The translations under genes were made by a program, and so were the position numbers. Below, in pieces: positions 31,565 to 42,653 of a stretch of DNA of 43,539 nucleotides (position 1 is the first letter of the stretch; each line of letters starts with the position of its first letter). Origin of the DNA: Helochares maculicollis (taxonomy: Eukaryota; Arthropoda; Insecta; Coleoptera; Hydrophilidae); the NCBI GenBank assembly GCA_033557835.1, contig JAWQRO010000307.1, positions 1-43,539 on the forward strand. Reading direction: 5' to 3'. The notes under the pieces are model-generated. The model searched no databases. It worked only from the letters and a program-made list of their open reading frames with translations, and had not been told where the DNA came from.

Positions 31565-33263
31565 TCATAACTCATCGCTGAAGTGATGTATGTTGTGCAA
31601 ATGCTCTCCGTAGTCCGTCACTTCACTACCAACAAACACATCATGGTGATCTAAAATCTCGTCAAAGCTTAAAATCTCATCATGGTTGTCATCGGAGGCT
31701 GCAAATAGGTGGATTGTTTCTTCTTCAGCAATTTCTCTGCAAACAGGTAAAATTGATTTATTCCAGCAACTAATTATTACGTAAAATGTAACTTAAAAAA
31801 ATTATGTGGTCTCTCTATTCCATCAAATATATATTATCTCAAATTCTGGATAGTCTGCATGGATCATTCCTGTATACAAACATAATATAAAACAAACAGT
31901 TACGAAATCTAAAATCAAACTTCTTTGTGAACTTTTGAAATCGATTGCAATCAAAACTGGTAATACTTGTAACTTAAAATAAAAATAGAATAGTTAATCA
32001 GCTAGCATGTGCGATAGACAGTAATTTTAGCATATGATTTGGAAAAAGCTAAACTAAAAGTACATCTATTAACAAAAACAACATAAAAACAGGGACTAAT
32101 TTTGGAAACAAATAGAACGTTTAAAACCAAAAGAACTGGAAAAAAGATGAGGAAAAAATAGCATATGAAAATTAAACACTATAGGCAAGAAAGGAATATA
32201 AAAACGATACATTGTAAAAATCAATATAAGATTCAGAAATTCTATACTTAAAATGTTAATTGTTAAAACGAAATTTTGTTCATAAAACCTTCTCTTTGTG
32301 TACTTATGCAAACATTTAAAAATATATCAGATTTCAAAGTCTTACTCATTGCTGGGTACAACCCACGACAGAATTTCACTCCCTGTCAATTTTCCATCTT
32401 CATCCTTGTCGAATTCACGATCAAATTTATCTTTTTCTGAGATGAGCCAGTTTTTGTCTTGTTCTTTGGCTCTCTCCCCGACGAATTCTTGAAAGCTGAT
32501 AGCTCCATCTCCATCTTTGTCTTTATCACGAAGAGTTTGTGATAAAATATGGGGTAACATAGCTGGATGCTCTTCAGGATGGGAAAACGCTACCCATTCA
32601 TCGCCTGTAAGGTAACCGTCCATGTTAACATCGGCTACTTGCCACATCTCTTTGTCATCACTCATTAGCTGTTGGTTTTCTGCCGACATCTCTTCCTCAC
32701 TGTTTTCAAAAGCATAAGTATCTGCTATATATTCGTTCCAGCTCACTTTTCCATCATTGTCTTCGTCTGCATCTTCTAACCGCTCTTTTGCCTCTTCTTC
32801 TGATAGCATTCTACATAATATTCATTATCAATAAAATAAAATTTAACTCACTTATTCAACATTTTCATACGGTAACATACGAATGTAAACAGCGCATATC
32901 GATATATATTTATATCTACAATTCATAGTACCTGAAAGAGCGTAGAAGCCAAGCCTTTAATTCGTTCCTATCAATTTGCTGATCGGTATTTAGATCCATC
33001 TTTCCAAGGAGGATCTTAAGCCTTCTTTTGGATTCTTCGGGTGGAAGATGGTCGAATTCTTCAGCTTCTTTATAAGAGCCAAGAATGGCTTCATGGTCGA
33101 AATCTACATTGTGTTCACCGCTTTCAGACTTGTGTGACTTATCCCTAGGGCTGTATGCGCCGTCAGACTCCCTTTCTTTGTGTAAGTTTGCAGAATGGCT
33201 GTGCATTACAGCGCACAGGCAGAAAGACAACAGGCCCACAAAAATTATTGTTTTCGACAACAT
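31565..33263 (-). CDS. RCN2: reticulocalbin-2-like ER calcium-binding protein
   Basis: Three minus-strand exons (33263-32932, 32810-32346, 31736-31565) join in phase to 322 residues. A signal peptide (MLSKTIIFVGLLSFCLCA) is followed by six EF-hand-like loops, for example DADEDNDGKVSWNEY, DVNMDGYLTGDEW, DKDGDGAISFQEF and DKDEDGKLTGSE. The first and last loops look weaker. The C-terminus SEVTDYGEHLH matches RCN2/ERC-55 better than calumenin or Cab45. The last four residues are SDEL, an allowed variant of the HDEL/KDEL retrieval signal, so residence in the ER lumen is likely. It is a low-affinity calcium buffer or chaperone of the CREC family. The ATG at 33263 is chosen because the peptide from there is a clean signal sequence. 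Confidence 0.93.
31737..32345 (-). other. second intron of reticulocalbin-2
   Basis: This is a 609-bp AT-rich intron with GTAAGAC donor and TTTGCAG acceptor. Nothing else is visible in it. Confidence 0.6.
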
Positions 33264-33696
33264 TTTCACGCTGCTCGCAGCTTTATTTACTTCTCACAGA
33301 TCTAGCAAACTTCAATACATCTAGTTGTCACTTAAATACGCAGCATTTTCTCTATTTTTAAGTAAACTTGCCGCGTAATGGAATAATGGACCACAGCTGG
33401 TATTATTTAACACTTAACCTAACAATTAGGGTGTTTACGACACACAAAGTGGTAGCACTGTCAAAACTTGCTCACCTATGAATGATGGATTAATCTTCTG
33501 TCTTTGTTGCACTTCTCCGAGGAAAATTTTTAAAGTGAGTGAGATATCATAACGAAGTAACTAGCAGATTGGCCAACATAAGATAACGAAGAATAACCAA
33601 CAACCAAAGTTATCAAACAAACGCTGTAAGATTTCTAGAAGACGAGAAAAGTTTTATTATCCACAGGATTTTGCATTTTCCAGATTTCAGTGAAAA
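33264..33696. promoter_or_regulatory. shared divergent promoter of RCN2 and RPB3
   Basis: The start codons are 433 bp apart on opposite strands. The region has no clear TATA box for either direction. An AACCTAACAATTAGGG stretch near 33414 is loosely symmetrical. A housekeeping bidirectional promoter is the simplest reading. Confidence 0.5.
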
Positions 33697-35237
33697 ATGC
33701 CGTATGCCAATCAACCTTCTGTACACATAACTGATCTGACAGACGAAAATGTAAAGTTCTATGTTGAAGACACGGATCTAAGGTATTTTAAGGTTATATT
33801 GGCTGTTATTTTTGCGGTGTTTCCTTTATATTGCATAGAAGTATTCATAAACTAACATTTATTAACTTTTAATGGATGGAATAACTATTTGCAATGTACA
33901 AACAATTTATACATGCCTTGAATACTCTCATACTGCCCTAAAAAAAACAATCAATTTTTTCAATTGCATTAGCTGTTTTTGGGGACAGTAGTAGTAGTAG
34001 TAGTTGTTACGTGTTCGTATAAGCATTTACAAATCTTCTGAGTTTCTACAAGCATCATTCTACAATTGTAACAAATGAAATAACCAATCGTACTTGCATT
34101 ATTATAAACGTATTACCAATCGCCTACTTTGCTTTATTAAGACAAAGAATTATCGAAAAATTCTTTGATGTATGAATACTTTTACGATTTAGAAAATTCA
34201 ATACTTTCAATGATTTTTTAAAATATCAACTTTGTTTTAAGAAAACCCTTCATATAACTTATAAACATGTGTAAAAGGCATTGTTAGTTGAATTCACATA
34301 TTTTTCTGAGAATATCTGCAATTTGAAATGTCTGAGTACTTGAATTTGATTGACTGTCTTTTTTTGCAGTGTTGCAAATAGCATGCGAAGAGTTTTCATA
34401 GCAGAAACCCCTACTTTAGCTATAGATTGGGTTAAATTGGAAGCAAATTCGACAGTTTTAAGTGATGAGTTTCTAGCTCACCGAATTGGTCTCATACCAC
34501 TGATATCAGATGACGTAGTGCAAAGATTGCACTACCCAAGAGACTGCAGCTGCACAGATTTCTGCCAATCTTGCAGCGTTGAATTTACTTTGGACGTAAA
34601 ATGCACCGATGATCAAACAAGGCACGTTACCACTGCTGATCTCAAATCAAGTGACCCTCGGGTTTTGCCCGTCACTTCGAAACACCGGGATGAAGATTCC
34701 GCAGAGTATGGGGAGACGGATGAAATTTTAATTATAAAGTTGCGTAAAGGCCAGGAATTGAAGCTCAGAGCGTACGCTAAGAAGGGCTTTGGGAAGGAGC
34801 ACGCCAAGTGGAACCCAACAGCAGGAGTTTGCTTTGAATATGATCCTGATAACAGTATGAGGCATACGCTTTACCCCAAGCCGGATGAATGGCCAAAGAG
34901 TGAATACAGCGAGCTTGATGATGATCAATGTAAGTTGCCTTAAATCTCATAAATCATAAATACATCTCTGGCGGTAATAAATAAAACGCATGTTTTCGTA
35001 GCCGTTTTAATACAATCTAGCGTATTTAGAATTGATTCGATCAAAACTTTGTCCACAGATGAAGCCACCTTCAATTGGGAAGCCAAGCCTAATAAGTTCT
35101 TTTATAATGTAGAATCATCAGGAGCGTTAAAACCAGAGAATATCGTTATAATGGGAGTAGGAATGCTTAAAGAAAAGTTATCGAATCTGCAACTGCAATT
35201 AAATCAAGAATTGCAGAGTGACGCTTTAGCTATTTAA
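33697..35237 (+). CDS. RPB3: DNA-directed RNA polymerase II subunit RPB3
   Basis: Three exons (33697-33782, 34370-34929, 35059-35237) join in phase to 274 residues, one short of human POLR2C. MPYANQPSVHI is the invariant N-terminus. The alpha-like dimerisation domain follows (SMRRVFIAETP, then HRIGLIPLISDD). A zinc loop has Cys88, 90, 94 and 97 (CSCTDFCQSC). KLRKGQELKLRAYAKKGFGK and WNPTAGVCFEYDPDN are near-identical to other animals. RPB3 pairs with RPB11 to form the assembly platform of Pol II in the nucleus. Splice phases agree with the family alignment, including the small first exon. Confidence 0.96.
33783..34369 (+). other. first intron of RPB3, with a short (AGT)6 run
   Basis: A 587-bp AT-rich intron. 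The only feature is a perfect trinucleotide run of six AGT units at 33987-34004. Confidence 0.65.
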
Positions 35238-35291
35238 ACTTATTTTTAGGTTAATTATACAAATTATAATACAGCTTTATTTTATAAAAAC

Positions 35292-35297
35292 ATTAAA
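35292..35297 (+). terminator. poly(A) signal of RPB3
   Basis: ATTAAA, the common variant signal, lies 55 bp after the stop. Confidence 0.4.
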
Positions 35298-37333
35298 TCT
35301 CCAGCTGTTTTTTACTTTCATATAGTGAATTTCTGCTTAATAGACAATACTATCTGATGATCATCTAGTATGCTGGTTGCTTCAAGAACATAGCTGTTTT
35401 GTAGAATGTATTAAAAGTAGCAAATTATCCGAAGTGTAGAATATAAGTTTGAAATTATATATATCATCTGTCTGTGCAATGGAAAAAAATAGCACTTAGT
35501 ACAACAGTTATTTCTTTTAAGCACTGTTTCATGTTTAAACGACTCATGAGGCTGAAACGCAAAACTGGCCATGAATAATTTTGTACTCACAATGTTACTG
35601 AGTGAAACTGAAATCAGAACCCAGATTCCAAAACTGTCCTGAAACTATGCGATAGTGACAGAAATTATATTACTTTTCTTCGAAACTAGTTGCACATGTT
35701 TCTTATGAACTCCCAACAATTTCAACAGATGAAAACTAAGAGCACTGATCTATTAGATATTTAAAATATTTCTCTATTCAATTGAAGTAAATAAGAAAAG
35801 AAAGATGTCATTCCATTAGTTTTGACTTGCCCATTCTTCCTTGCTCTAAGAACTATGAGCAGGGCTCTAATTACCCAGATTATATAAAGAAAATTGGAAT
35901 TGTTGGAAAACAAGAAAAGAACGAAGAAATAATTTCTTCGTTAGTTGTAATTGTTCTTCGGGAAAACAATGGTTTCTTTACTTACAACTAGGTTAATATT
36001 TATGAGGCTAATGCTCAACAATATTGATACAGGGTTCCGTAAAATATAAACTGGATTTAAAAGAAAAACGAGAAGTGTAGCTGTATTACTTTTGAGTAAT
36101 TTTTTTCATCAAAATTAATGCAGATTGTGGAGAATAAATGAATGAATAAGTATTTTTTATCAATCAACTAAGAACTCCTAAAGTAACATTAATGTACACA
36201 TAAACGAGAAAATGCTTGTCAGTAGCTTTAATCATGTCGAAAGCAATTAGAAATATATGTCGATTGTAGCGTGAAAAAAGTCGTTTTCGATAATAAATTC
36301 AAGCAAGTGAAGATGCATGTAATTTATAATATAAGTATAATTCTGTCCTATTTGTACAAGATTATTAAATATATTTATAGGACGTTATAATCAAAATGTA
36401 TTAGTTGAGGCCCCCAGGTAAAGATGGCGCTGCAATTCTCAGTTACAGTAGGCATTAATTTTAAAAGTAGGTATTTAGAGTAAAGGCGCCGCTTTCTAAA
36501 AATGAAAGAAATTAAGCGAGTTTAATTCAAAAACGATGTCGCATGTTGCAACCTAGCTATTAAAATAGCATTACGCAAAATCTCCAAACGGGGATTAGAA
36601 GAGTGTGCCTTGCTTATTTTAAATGGAGCTTAAGCGATGCGCCTTGACCTTGTAATATGTTTTTTAAAAAGCTTCGCCCTTCTCATTCCAGGGTCTTCAC
36701 ACTGCAGGGTCGTACTAGAGCTACGGTGTTAGCCTGTTGCATTGAGATTTCGCGTTTAATCAGCTAAAAAATAGTACATCGTGCAGAATAAATTCATTCT
36801 TATAAGGTTCCAAATTGGAGCTAAAATCTAGCGTTGGCATTAACTGAAATGAAGTTGGAGGCAACGCGAATCGGCACATGCGACACTACCGAGCGAAACA
36901 AATGAGACGCGGGATAGCAAAATGGCGGAAATTAAAAATCACAATTTTTTTTAAACAATTAAACTCATTTTACGCATAATTTATCAAAGCTATGGCCGAC
37001 GCTTGTGGTCGACTGTTTAAATAAAAACTTAACCTCTGTCCCCTGACGTAAAACAAGCAAAAAATCTATTATATTGCATAAGAGTCTAAGGTACCAGAGG
37101 TTTTGAGGTTATAAATAGATATAATATGTTCCTGTTGATTGCTGTTGATCATTTCACCCTGTATTGTGATCAATTGTGAGTACATGTCGTGTTTTATGCT
37201 CGAGTCCGGTCCTGAAGTTAGTTGCGTGATCCTCGTGGAGTGGATAGCGCGTCGAAATGAGGCGATTTTTTAGTAGTTTACTGGCGCAGGTGTAGCGAGA
37301 CGATCGCTTGCCTTGTCCGTGGTTAAATCAGCA
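35298..37333. promoter_or_regulatory. intergenic region and EEPD1 promoter/5' UTR
   Basis: No gene is seen in these 2 kb. The proximal 900 bp is less AT-rich. It carries AAGATGGCG (near 36421) and AAAATGGCGG (near 36919), both close to the YY1/Pho core. The EEPD1 leader probably starts between 37140 and 37260. Exact start sites cannot be set from sequence. Confidence 0.4.
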
Positions 37334-37348
37334 ATGTGCGCGCTATGA
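37334..37348 (+). promoter_or_regulatory. five-codon uORF before EEPD1
   Basis: ATG TGC GCG CTA TGA encodes four residues. Its stop overlaps the first in-frame EEPD1 ATG (37345) as ATGA, the classical termination-reinitiation geometry. The next ATG, at 37372, has a stronger context. Confidence 0.5.
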
Positions 37349-37371
37349 ACGACGTTAAAATACAAAAAAAC

Positions 37372-40300
37372 ATGGGCCAAAACTCAAGTTTACCCAAACA
37401 ACGAAAAATATCCATTAGGTCCCCTTTTCCCAGGCGCTCTAAGCTCTCCCACAATACTTCCCTTAGCCACACCTTCACGCTGACCGAGGACATACAAACC
37501 CCCGAATTGATCAACATCAATTTCGCCACCGAAGAGGAATTAATGACACTTCCGGGGATCTCGAGGAACGTGGCCAAGAGTGTTGTGGAGCACCGGAAGG
37601 CCATCGGTCGGTTCAAGAAGGTGGAGGATTTAGCTCTGGTTAGGGGGATAGGGGCAGATAAATTGGAATTGATTAGGCCAGAGATTTGCGTTGCCAAGAG
37701 CTTCAATTCCTCCAGGGCTCCCAGTGTGGATAGCTTAAAGAGTACAGATTCTTTTCAAAGACACAATAAGCTCGTTAATGTGAACGCGGCGAATGTTTTT
37801 GAATTACAGTGCGTTCATGGAATTACTCAGGAGATGGCTGCTGCTATTGTGCACCACCGGAACAAGAAGGGGTTATTCAAACAAGTAAGAAACTGATTGA
37901 ACGAATGCTTTATCATGACCCTCGTAATTATGTAATATTTTTAAGCAATGCAAAAGAAAGTGGCATACAGTAGACTTGTTTGCACTTCGCATTATATAGC
38001 TTTCTGTTGTATTTTGCCTGGCAACGCGAAAATTATGTTTGTGTACTCCATGCCCCAATTATGTACATCGTGCATCCAGATTTCACCAAGTGTTTTTGGA
38101 ATGAACACGTTGTATGACATTGTTTTAAGTAAACGCTCACTATTAATGGCAATTAAAAGTACCTAGAAATGTTTATTGTTTTTAGTACTTTAGTACTGTA
38201 AGTGTAACAAATACACGTCATCTACTCGAGGGGTGAAAGTGTAATATGCATGTACAAAATGCACTTTTAAAGTACGTTATCATTTTTACCTTATCTGAAA
38301 TAATCACTATTTTATGCGTACAAAAATTGAATTGAATATTGAGCAAAGCTAAACGAAGTTATCTTTTTATCGTTAAACTGTTGCTTATCTAAAAGTACAT
38401 CAGTCTACTATTATCTGCTTGTGAGAGAATTATGACCTCACAAATTGCATTGTTTGATTTTTTGAAAGGGTTACAGGTGTTATTTCTTGAGAAATAGGAA
38501 ATTTTTTATTTTAAAATCAAGATAAATGCCTTTCAAAAATGATAGTAGTTGTTCATCAATCAATAATAAATATTCATTCAGATATAACCAATTTCCTTAT
38601 AGTTATTTTGCTATGGGTTATGCAAAGTTAGGTGTATCCTTCCTCAAAAAACGATCAGATTCTTAAAGGGAGGCTAAGTAGATTTAAATAAGTCTGTGAT
38701 AAATATAAAAAGCCCTTTGTTTTCATTTTTAGAGATAACCAATTAGTATACAGAAAGCACAAAGAACCACTCAGCAATTCTATTTATAAAGGGTCCATTC
38801 TCTTGGTAATGGTAACCCAGACACTAAACTCTGCCTTTTTATGATATTAAATATTAATAAAAGTAAATGCTATTTATAAATTATAGTATATATTAAATGC
38901 TTACTTTTGAAATATACGGATTGTTTTTGTCGCAAATCAGCATTTTTGTCGGTATCGCTGCATATTTGGTTTAAAAATTTGCATGTAAACTAATGGCACC
39001 AATGTCACCAAAAGTGAGGTTAAAACAGCTGCGTTTATTTTGCTTATGGTAGCCAATTGGAGCGTCTATAGCTTATGAAATCCCTTCTTTTTTTGAACAT
39101 TGAAATGATTCATATTGAATTTTGAACGACACCGCTGCAATTTTCCAAGCGAAAAATTTTGCTTCTACAATGTTTTATGTTCACATTTCCTATTTAGCTG
39201 CAGTATTGCGCTAAATGTGCTCTTTTTTAAACAATAAAACAATTCTTACTCAATTTTCCACTTCTAGCAAACATTTTGCTTTTGTGTCTGTTCAATTGGC
39301 CATTTATGCCAGCTCACGCCAGCATTAACAACGTCTTAGAGATAATTTATTGCATTTTTCAAAACTTTACAAAACGCTTCTTGAGTATTCCTCTCCATCT
39401 ATGGTATCCCACCTCTCAAATGCAAAACGCGGCGTGGTGGGAATTTGCTTGCTGCTTCCACCCTTATAATTGCTTGGTTTCCGCAATTTAAACACCTACG
39501 ATTTTTTCATTTGGCCTCTTCACTTCAAGCTAAGCTATTTTTAACTGGTTATAATCAATATGAAAAATGAGGATCTAAAATTAAAACGGAAATTGCTAGC
39601 AACCAATTCAACATCCAGTACTTGTATAAACACAATATGTATGTGCTACAATTGCAATTTTACAAACTTATGGTTGAGTTTCTCGTTAGATTAAGCGATT
39701 AATATGATAATTTATATTATCCAACTCGTTCATGCAAAGCTATTTTTTCTTCCCCAATGATCAATATGCAAAAGGGGGGTGTCTAAAAATAAAAGTCAAT
39801 TCATACTAAAAGGAATTTAAATATCCACATTATAAAACGCGAACCTACGAATAAGTACATAGTTTATCTTCTTGACACTATTAAATTGCTTTTCCTACAC
39901 AAAGCACTAACAGGACATGTGTTTTATGAAATGATTGATTACCTTATCAGTTACGATAGTGATTATTAGTAATAATTCATAATACTATGGTTTCTCTGCC
40001 TGATAAGATTTTAGTTAAAAAACTCAACATAAATTTCTAAACTTGTACAAATTTTTGAAAACTGTAAACAAAAATTCCAATTACCAATTGCTATGTAAAT
40101 ATTTGCTGGAATTTTCCAAACATTCCAAAAATGTATCAATACAACAGTTTGTTTTTTAATTTCAGATAGATGATCTAATTAAAGTAAAAAATGTGGATGC
40201 TATTCGCCTGAGCAATGTGCGGCACCTCCTCTGTGTTACCAGCTCTGAAAAAGACAGCTTAGAGTCGTCATTGATAAACAATTCAGGCTCTTATACAAAT

Positions 40301-40632
40301 GGGTTTATGAAAAATGGGTGCTATCACAATTCTACGCCCTTGGTGAATGGAACAACTCTGGCCAATGGGGTTAGGCCAAGGCGAAAATCATCTTTGGGTC
40401 CTACTAAAGTCTACAATGGGACAAATGGGCTGCTCCCTTCATCTCTACAAGACATCTACGAACTTTTATCTGCTTATTCCACCAGGCCTATCCTAGAAGA
40501 GGAGTTTAGGTACAGACGGAATAATAAACCTGCTATTAGAGTAGGCACATGGAACTTGCACCAGTTCTCTGTGGAGAAGGCCCAGAATTTAGGAGTTAAG
40601 GAAGTTGTCTGTCGAACTATTTTAGAAAATAG
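37372..40632 (+). CDS. EEPD1: EEPD1-like endonuclease/exonuclease/phosphatase domain protein (5' part)
   Basis: Two coding exons (37372-37884, 40166-40632) join in phase to 326 residues plus two bases; the 3' part is outside the window or beyond a long intron. Two tandem ComEA-like helix-hairpin-helix units are clear: ININFATEEELMTLPGI with FKKVEDLALVRGIG, and VNVNAANVFELQCVHGI with IDDLIKVKNVDAIRLSNV, the second split by the intron. A Ser/Asn-rich linker with PRRKSS follows. Then the start of the EEP nuclease fold appears (IRVGTWNLHQFSVEKAQNLG), ending at ENR/S. In mammals EEPD1 acts in replication-fork repair and cholesterol efflux, and is N-myristoylated. I chose the second ATG because it gives MGQNSS, a myristoylation motif, in a strong context (AACATGG); starting at 37345 adds nine residues. 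Confidence 0.9.
37885..40165 (+). other. first intron of EEPD1
   Basis: 2.3 kb, AT-rich, from GTAAGA to a TTTTTAATTTCAG acceptor. The 71-codon open frame at 39276-39491 has no recognisable motif and is not called. Confidence 0.6.
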
Positions 40633-42653
40633 GTAAGATTTGAATGTATTCTTTAAAGAACGATATTTGTTTATGCAGCTGCTACTTTGTCTCGCTCGTA
40701 TCGCTTGTTGATATTCAAAATTGGCTGTACTTTCCAATCATTCAAATTGAGATAATGAAGGAAATAATGGATACTGACAATCTGAATGTTATCTGAAATA
40801 TTTATAGAATTGTCCAATCATTGTCAGAAGTATCATTGTGTCTATAAGAATACTGCCAGTGGCAATTTTGAATGCAATTTAGAGCATAATTGCAGATTCA
40901 CATCAAATTTTAACTAACATTTTGAGTACTATGCAGAAAATTCCACAGCAAATTCTAGATTTAAAAATGAGCTAAGAAAGTTAATAAGATTGTTTATTAA
41001 ATATTTTTATGATATAATTTAAACCATTAACATTCCCACCAAAAAGTAAGAATTGAGAAGCCATTCGCATAATAACATCTAAATGCAAATTATTTAATGG
41101 CACATATTTAATTTGATTTTCCATATCAACTCAAACACGTTCAAAAAAGTTGAAAACTAGGCGTTTTTTGTAGGTGCTTATTTAAATGTGGAAGTAAACA
41201 CACCAGGCTCCAATGCCAAATATAAATATACTTGTGAATTAAGTTTAGAGTTGTATTAGATCATCAAAACAAAAATATATGTACAAAGGTTTAGCTAAAT
41301 AAAACTTTTATGTTCATAAAAGTGTTGCTTGATGTTAAAATCAATAGGCGGGGAAATTCTTAATGTAGCAAGTCCTTTGACCTCAGCCAAACAGAAATTA
41401 AAAGTTTTCGTTGTGAACTTGCCTGTAGATTAAATATTCCAACTGCTTAATGTAAAATATGGAAGAAACATGCAAAGTAATCGTGAAAAATCAATATTAA
41501 TTAAAGTGTATTTTAAGTTGACGCTGATTTGTATTCAACACGCCAGTCAATTTAGTAGCAAATTCTTTATTTTATATTGTTGGATTAAAGCAGAAATGTA
41601 AATAGAATGAAATCATGATGGTTAACAAAAGAATAATTGTAAACATTGCAGATAATGGGCAAAAACATATGTTTAATCGAAAAAGAGTTCAGATGTTTGA
41701 AGTGTCGTGGTTCGTTCCTACATATTTCCTTTATAGATACCAGTGTTAATGATGATTAAAATATTTTTATCTACATATGACCTTAGACCCGGAATTTTAA
41801 ATTAAAAATTGACTTCAAATGATGAACCGTCTGCTAGTTTTTAACTCGGTTTCAATTACATTAAACTTGACCAATCAATGTCATAGAGCCAATAAATGCA
41901 TCAAGCAATATAAAAAAACGAATAATCCAAATTAGAGGCAATTAATTAAGTGCATGTGTACTTGACATACATTCAAGTTTGCTTAGATCTCGGTTTACAT
42001 GCACTTGCTTTTTTTTGTTAAACATGATTAGATTGTTAATTTTAGCCAGTGTATTGTGTATCATCATTCCCTAGCCATAGTCTAAAGTTATGTATCATGG
42101 CTCATCAAATTGACCTTGATGTTTCTTCCTAATAAGTAGGTACAAGAAAACCTTTGCTCTTTGATATATTTTTGTTTTAAGGTCCATTAATCATTTGACC
42201 TTTTCGGTAGTTTTTCGTTAAAAAGGCGTCTTGCACTTTGTTAATTTTTAATTAATTACACCTCTTTGTATAATGATTTTTTCATGATTAAATAACAGCA
42301 TAAAAATGATGTGGTATAAAAAATGCAAACGATATACAATTCTAAAATAACAAAAACAATGATGTAATGGCCGGAATTGTAGGAATTTGTCTGTATGACA
42401 TAAGACATAATAGATAATTAATAAAGATAAAATAATGGCATAATTAAAACAGCAAATTTGGCAAATAAACAATGTTTATACAGTGGCTTGCGAAGCTGGA
42501 AATAAGCCAGGTCTTTATTTTTATACCACCACTTGTTTCCTTATAAATCAAAAGTTTGCTTACTTTCCTCCATGACTATATGTATAATTATTAAAAAAAC
42601 TTTTTCAGTGTGCTTTGCTTTTCAGTTCAATACTTAATCCATTAATAATTATA
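40633..42653 (+). other. start of the next EEPD1 intron
   Basis: From the GTAAGATT donor onward I find no block matching the rest of the EEP domain up to the window end, so the intron is at least 2.9 kb. This part is AT-rich and otherwise unremarkable. Confidence 0.55.

Noticed and set aside
39276..39491. 71-codon open frame inside the first EEPD1 intron
   Set aside because: No motif, start chosen only by frame, composition like the intron around it. Most likely chance.
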